Below are positions 5,365 to 8,183 of a stretch of DNA of 8,183 nt, in pieces. The first letter of the stretch is position 1. Each line of letters opens with the position of its first letter. Under the pieces are notes generated by a model. That model ran no database searches. It was not told where the DNA came from and was given only the letters and a program-made list of their open reading frames with translations. This DNA comes from Actinomycetes bacterium (GTDB taxonomy: Bacteria > Actinomycetota > Actinomycetes > Mycobacteriales > Mycobacteriaceae), in the NCBI GenBank assembly GCA_022600695.1, contig JAHZJY010000397.1, forward strand, positions 1-8,183, read 5' to 3'. Made by a program: the position numbers and the translations under genes.

Positions 5365-5403
5365 ATGACCGTACCGCAGGTTCGTTATAGGGTCCGGCGA
5401 TGA
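5365..5403 (+). CDS. Possible 12-codon leader ORF before the YeeE-like gene
   Basis: ATG 5365 has a strong ribosome site, GAGGAG, four bases upstream, and opens a short frame encoding MTVPQVRYRVRR. Its TGA overlaps the transporter start as ATGA (5400-5403). The transporter itself has only a weak GGG before its ATG, so its translation may depend on ribosomes finishing this ORF. The peptide is arginine-rich at its end and has no cysteine, which argues against simple cysteine-sensing attenuation. A frameshift that severed a longer transporter N-terminus is unlikely, since the transporter already begins with a complete first membrane helix. Confidence 0.45.
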   Translation: MTVPQVRYRVRR

Positions 5404-6371
5404 TCGTGGCGCTGGTGGTGTCGGTGGTGCTGGTATTCGTGATGGGCGTCGCCATCCAGCGGGGCAACACCTGCACGGTGGTCGCGATCGACGACATCGT
5501 GCATCGGCAGTCCTGGGACCGGCTGCTGGCCATCATCTACGCGTGGTTCCTGGTGGCCGGCGGCCTGGCCTTGCTGGCGGTGACCGTCGGTCTGCGGCCG
5601 GCCGCAGAGGTGGTGCCGGTGACCCTGTGGTCGGTGGTCGGTGGGCTTCTGCTCGGCATCGGGGCGGTGGTGAACGGTGCCTGCACCACCGGAACGATCG
5701 CCCGGATCGGTTCCGGCGAGTACGCCTTCGGGCTGACCCTGGTCGGGTTCTACCTCGGATGCCTGATCGCCCCCCAACTGTTCGGCCGACTGAACACCAC
5801 CCACGTCACCTCAGCGCCGGGCCTCACGTCCCTGGACTACCCGGTGCCGGCGCTGATCGGCCTGGGGGGCGTCGTTGCGCTGACCGTCTACCGACTTGTC
5901 ACCGGCCCACATGAGAGCTTCCGCGAGTTCCTGCGCAACGCATGGGATCCGAGGACGGCGACCTTCATCATCGCGTTGCTGTTCGTCGCGCTTGTACAAC
6001 TCCTCGGGCCGTGGGCCTACACCGACCTGCTGGGCGACGTCTCCATCGGTGTCAGTGAACTGGCTTTCGAACGGGTCGCCCTTCTGCTCGCGTTACTCGC
6101 CGGTGCGGTGGTCGCCGGACGGTCGATGAGGGGCACCAAACTGATCGGCCCGCTCGCACCCCGAGCCATCCGGTGCTTTGTCGGCGGGGTGGTTATGGGA
6201 GCCGGATTCTCCCTCGCACCAGGGGCATTCGACGGCCTCACTCTCTACGGTCAACCTCTGCTGCTGCCGTTCGCGTGGGTGGCGATGGGCGCGTCCTACC
6301 TGTCGATCCTGCTCGGGGTCCTCTATCTGCGGTCCCGATTCGGAGCTCGAATCAAGGCGCTGCGCGGTTAA
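5400..6371 (+). CDS. YeeE/YedE-family sulfur-compound transporter
   Basis: This is a 323-residue, very hydrophobic protein with about nine membrane segments. The family is shown by two matching half-motifs: RGNTC (Cys25) in the first helix followed by TVVAIDDIVH, and NGACTTGTIARIGSGEYAFG (Cys95). A third family-like stretch, SLAPGAFDGLTLYGQPLL (271-288), lies near the end. In studied YeeE/YedE (TsuA) proteins conserved cysteines pass thiosulfate through the membrane. Here Cys25 and Cys95 correspond to two of them, while the third motif seems to lack its cysteine; additional Cys121 and Cys259 are present. Transport of thiosulfate or another sulfur species is therefore likely but not certain. 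ATG 5400 is the first start in frame and overlaps the leader ORF stop. No rhodanese or TusA partner gene is adjacent within the window. Confidence 0.85.
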   Translation: MIVALVVSVVLVFVMGVAIQRGNTCTVVAIDDIVHRQSWDRLLAIIYAWFLVAGGLALLAVTVGLRPAAEVVPVTLWSVVGGLLLGIGAVVNGACTTGTIARIGSGEYAFGLTLVGFYLGCLIAPQLFGRLNTTHVTSAPGLTSLDYPVPALIGLGGVVALTVYRLVTGPHESFREFLRNAWDPRTATFIIALLFVALVQLLGPWAYTDLLGDVSIGVSELAFERVALLLALLAGAVVAGRSMRGTKLIGPLAPRAIRCFVGGVVMGAGFSLAPGAFDGLTLYGQPLLLPFAWVAMGASYLSILLGVLYLRSRFGARIKALRG

Positions 6372-6401
6372 GTCGGGGATCGCACCACTGGACCGCAAAT
6401 C

Positions 6402-6413
6402 CTGATTAATCAG
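6402..6413. promoter_or_regulatory. AT-rich palindrome upstream of the molybdate operon
   Basis: CTGATTAATCAG is a perfect 12-bp palindrome in an unusually AT-rich stretch for this genome. It lies 30 bp after the transporter stop and 85 bp before the regulator start. It may be an operator for the HTH-TOBE protein encoded just downstream. It does not match a ModE site that I know, and a chance origin is possible. Confidence 0.35.
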
Positions 6414-6457
6414 TTCCTCTACTTCTCATACACGGATCAAGACCGCCTTTTCCACCG

Positions 6458-6463
6458 TAGTAT
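6458..6463 (+). promoter_or_regulatory. Possible -10 hexamer for the molybdate operon
   Basis: TAGTAT fits the mycobacterial -10 pattern TANNNT and lies 35 bp before GTG 6499. The hexamer at the usual -35 distance, GATCAA, is a poor match. The surrounding AT-richness supports a promoter here, but the exact site is a guess. Confidence 0.3.
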
Positions 6464-6498
6464 CGGAGAAGTCAAAATCGACTTGGGATGGTCACTCC

Positions 6499-6903
6499 GT
6501 GACGCTGGTTCGGATCAGGGACGCCGCCGCGCTGCTCGGCGTCAGCGATGACACCGTGCGGCGGTGGATCGACGGCGGCGGCCTCACCGCGGAGAAGGAC
6601 GCAGCGGGCCGGCTGGTCGTCCCCGGCCGGGTGCTGGCTCAGTTCGCCCGCGAACACGCAACACCCACCCCGGATCCGTTGGCCGTCGGGAGTTCCGCGC
6701 GTAACCGATTCGTCGGCATCGTCACCCGGCTCATCGCCGACGGGGTGATGGCCGAGGTCGAGATCCAGTGCGGCCCGCACACCGTCGTCTCATTGATGAG
6801 CAGACAGTCCGCTGAACATCTCGGGCTGGAGGTCGGCTCCCTGGCCGTTGCCGCGGTCAAGGCCACCACCGTGGTCGTCGAAGTCCCCAAGGACACCGCA
6901 TGA
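6499..6903 (+). CDS. HTH-TOBE molybdate-responsive regulator (MerR/excisionase-type HTH + Mop domain)
   Basis: This 134-residue protein starts at GTG 6499, with GGGA about ten bases upstream; a nearby ATG at 6488 is out of frame. Residues 4-50 form a helix-turn-helix of the excisionase/MerR-like kind (IRDAAALLGVSDDTVRRWIDGGGL, then a GRLVVPG wing). Residues 66-130 form a single TOBE/Mop domain: SARNRFVGIVTRL, MAEVEIQCG and SAEHLGLEVGSLAVAAVKATTVVVEV, the fold that binds molybdate or tungstate in ModE, Mop and ModC. DNA binding plus oxyanion binding suggests a molybdate sensor controlling this operon, although repression versus activation cannot be told. At about half the length of classical ModE, it has one TOBE domain and a different HTH type. 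Its TGA overlaps the modA ATG (ATGA), so it is the first operon gene. Confidence 0.88.
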   Translation: MTLVRIRDAAALLGVSDDTVRRWIDGGGLTAEKDAAGRLVVPGRVLAQFAREHATPTPDPLAVGSSARNRFVGIVTRLIADGVMAEVEIQCGPHTVVSLMSRQSAEHLGLEVGSLAVAAVKATTVVVEVPKDTA

Positions 6904-7688
6904 CGCCGCGGGCACTGCCCCCGACGATCGCGGCCATCGGCATCGCGGTAGCGGTGACGGCATGCTCGACCCCCCCTTCCACCCCGATGTCGGTCGGTCC
7001 GGCGGCCGGCGCGAACGGCGATATCACCGTCTTCGCCGCCTCCTCGTTGGCGTCCGTGTTCACCACGCTCGCCCGGCAATTCGAGAGGGCGCATCCGGGC
7101 ACCAACGTGAGGTTCAGTTTCGCCGGTTCCACCGCCCTGGTCGCCCAACTCACCGCGGGTGCTCCGGCGGATGTGTTCGCGGCGGCTGACGAGGCGACGA
7201 TGGGCGCGGTCGTGGAAGCCGGACTCATCACCGGCACACCGGCAGTGTTCGCGACCAATACCCTCACCATCGTCACAGCGCCGGGCAACCCGCAGGGCAT
7301 CAACGAATTCGCCGACCTGGCCGGGCCGGGAATCTCGGTGGTGCTCTGCGCACCGCAGGTTCCCTGCGGTGCCGCGAGCGTGGACCTCGAAGAGGTGACC
7401 GGGGTGAGCCTCACCCCGATCAGCGAGGAGTCCACCGTGACCGATGTGCTGGGCAAGGTCACCGCCGGGCAGGCGGACGCCGGACTGGTCTACGTGACCG
7501 ATGCCGAGGATGCGGGCGAGAAGGTCACCGCCGTCGCCATCCCGGAGTCCGGCCAAGCCGAGAACAGCTACCCGATCGCGCTACTCGGTGAGTCCCGGAA
7601 CCTGACCGGGGCAAAACTTTTCGTGGAAATGGTCACCGGGCCGACCGGTAGAAAGGCCCTGGCCGGCGCGGGTTTCACGGTCCCATGA
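6900..7688 (+). CDS. modA: Molybdate ABC transporter substrate-binding lipoprotein
   Basis: This 262-residue protein starts at an ATG overlapping the preceding stop. Residues 1-21 are a signal sequence ending in a lipobox, VTAC, so Cys22 should be lipid-modified and the protein anchored outside the membrane. The mature part follows the ModA pattern: [13 protein letters not shown] (42-54), [15 protein letters not shown] (70-84), [11 protein letters not shown] (88-98), VPCGAA (154-159) and [19 protein letters not shown] (177-195), ending in [10 protein letters not shown]. The Ser residues of the ASS and AGS loops and the later loops are those that hydrogen-bond the oxyanion in the family. It captures molybdate (possibly tungstate) and delivers it to ModB. 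Length is normal. Confidence 0.95.
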   Translation: MTPRALPPTIAAIGIAVAVTACSTPPSTPMSVGPAAGANGDITVFAASSLASVFTTLARQFERAHPGTNVRFSFAGSTALVAQLTAGAPADVFAAADEATMGAVVEAGLITGTPAVFATNTLTIVTAPGNPQGINEFADLAGPGISVVLCAPQVPCGAASVDLEEVTGVSLTPISEESTVTDVLGKVTAGQADAGLVYVTDAEDAGEKVTAVAIPESGQAENSYPIALLGESRNLTGAKLFVEMVTGPTGRKALAGAGFTVP

Positions 7689-8183
7689 GACCCGGACGGC
7701 CAGCCGGCCGCCGGGTCGCCATCGGGCTGCCGGCCTGGATCTATCTGCCGGCATCGGTGGGCGCGGCGCTCGTCGTCATCCCACTGGCGGCGATTCTGCT
7801 CCAGATCGACTGGAGATATTTCATCCCCCTGATCACCTCGGAATCCGCCCGCGCGGCGTTGCTGCTGAGTGTCAAGACGGCAACCGCGAGCACCGGGCTG
7901 TGTGTGCTGCTCGGCGTTCCGATGGCCATCACCCTTGCCCGCGCAAACTTTCCCGGACTGAGATTCCTGCGGGCTGTCGTCCTGCTTCCCCTGGTGCTCC
8001 CACCGGTGGTCGGAGGTCTCGCTCTGCTGTATACCTTCGGCCGGTACGGCTTGCTGGGCCGCTACCTTGAGGCCTTCGATATCCGGATCGCCTTCACCAC
8101 GACAGCGGTCGTGTTGGCCCAGACCTTCGTCTCCCTTCCGTTCCTGGTGATCAGCCTGGAAGGCGCCCTGCGCTCGTCCGGCA
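7685..8183 (+). CDS. modB: Molybdate ABC transporter permease, N-terminal part
   Basis: ATG 7685 overlaps the modA stop (ATGA), and the frame stays open to the window end, giving 166 residues; the rest lies beyond. After a basic start ([10 protein letters not shown]) there are hydrophobic segments at about 19-40, 58-83, 93-116 and 136-157. [16 protein letters not shown] (100-115) and the stretch [16 protein letters not shown] leading into the EAA cytoplasmic loop are typical of ModB/CysT-type permeases. It forms the membrane channel for molybdate received from ModA; the ATPase ModC is expected next, outside the window. Confidence 0.93.
   Translation, partial: MRPGRPAGRRVAIGLPAWIYLPASVGAALVVIPLAAILLQIDWRYFIPLITSESARAALLLSVKTATASTGLCVLLGVPMAITLARANFPGLRFLRAVVLLPLVLPPVVGGLALLYTFGRYGLLGRYLEAFDIRIAFTTTAVVLAQTFVSLPFLVISLEGALRSSG

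Noticed and set aside
6639..7556. A 305-codon minus-strand frame opposite the HTH-TOBE gene and modA
   Set aside because: Both sense genes are unambiguous; the antisense product is Gly/Arg/His-rich with no domain, typical of a GC shadow.

Overview
The window is GC-rich (roughly two-thirds G+C) with dense genes, GTG/TTG start candidates, ATGA stop-start overlaps and weak Shine-Dalgarno sites. Together with the protein types this points to a high-GC actinobacterium, most likely a mycobacterium (Mycobacterium/Mycolicibacterium) or close relative. The assignment rests on style and protein resemblance, not on a database search.

Layout. (1) 1-187: 3' end of a multicopper oxidase with the type 1 copper motif, followed by a hairpin. 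(2) 346-1869 (+): a membrane-anchored molybdopterin oxidoreductase of the sulfite oxidase type. (3) 3747-1875 (-): a NarL-type response regulator followed by its histidine kinase, 4 bp apart. The kinase converges on the oxidoreductase with only 5 bp between stops. (4) 3682-5180: a tandem array of three ~490-515 bp units. Each carries one gene (3895, 4384, 4897; +) for an unrecognised secreted miniprotein of 79-83 residues with two cysteines. (5) 5365-6371 (+): a possible 12-codon leader ORF overlapping a YeeE/YedE-family sulfur-compound transporter. (6) 6499 to the window end (+): molybdate uptake operon with a HTH-TOBE regulator, modA and the 5' part of modB, linked by ATGA overlaps.

The striking part is the array. 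The miniprotein genes are divergent from the two-component operon. Their signal peptides are almost identical even at silent sites, while the loop between the two cysteines differs in sequence and length. Units 2 and 3 also carry decayed copies of the 5' end of the response-regulator gene, so the duplicated segment was 'regulator 5' end + divergent control region + miniprotein gene'. A 16-bp palindrome, perfect in unit 3, lies exactly 111 nt before the start codon in all three units and is a good candidate operator. A reasonable hypothesis is that the two-component system controls, or senses, a small family of diversifying secreted peptides. No function is shown by the sequence.

The flanking genes share a molybdenum/sulfur theme: a molybdoenzyme of the sulfite oxidase class, a YeeE-type sulfur transporter and molybdate uptake. 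This may be functional clustering but could be coincidental.
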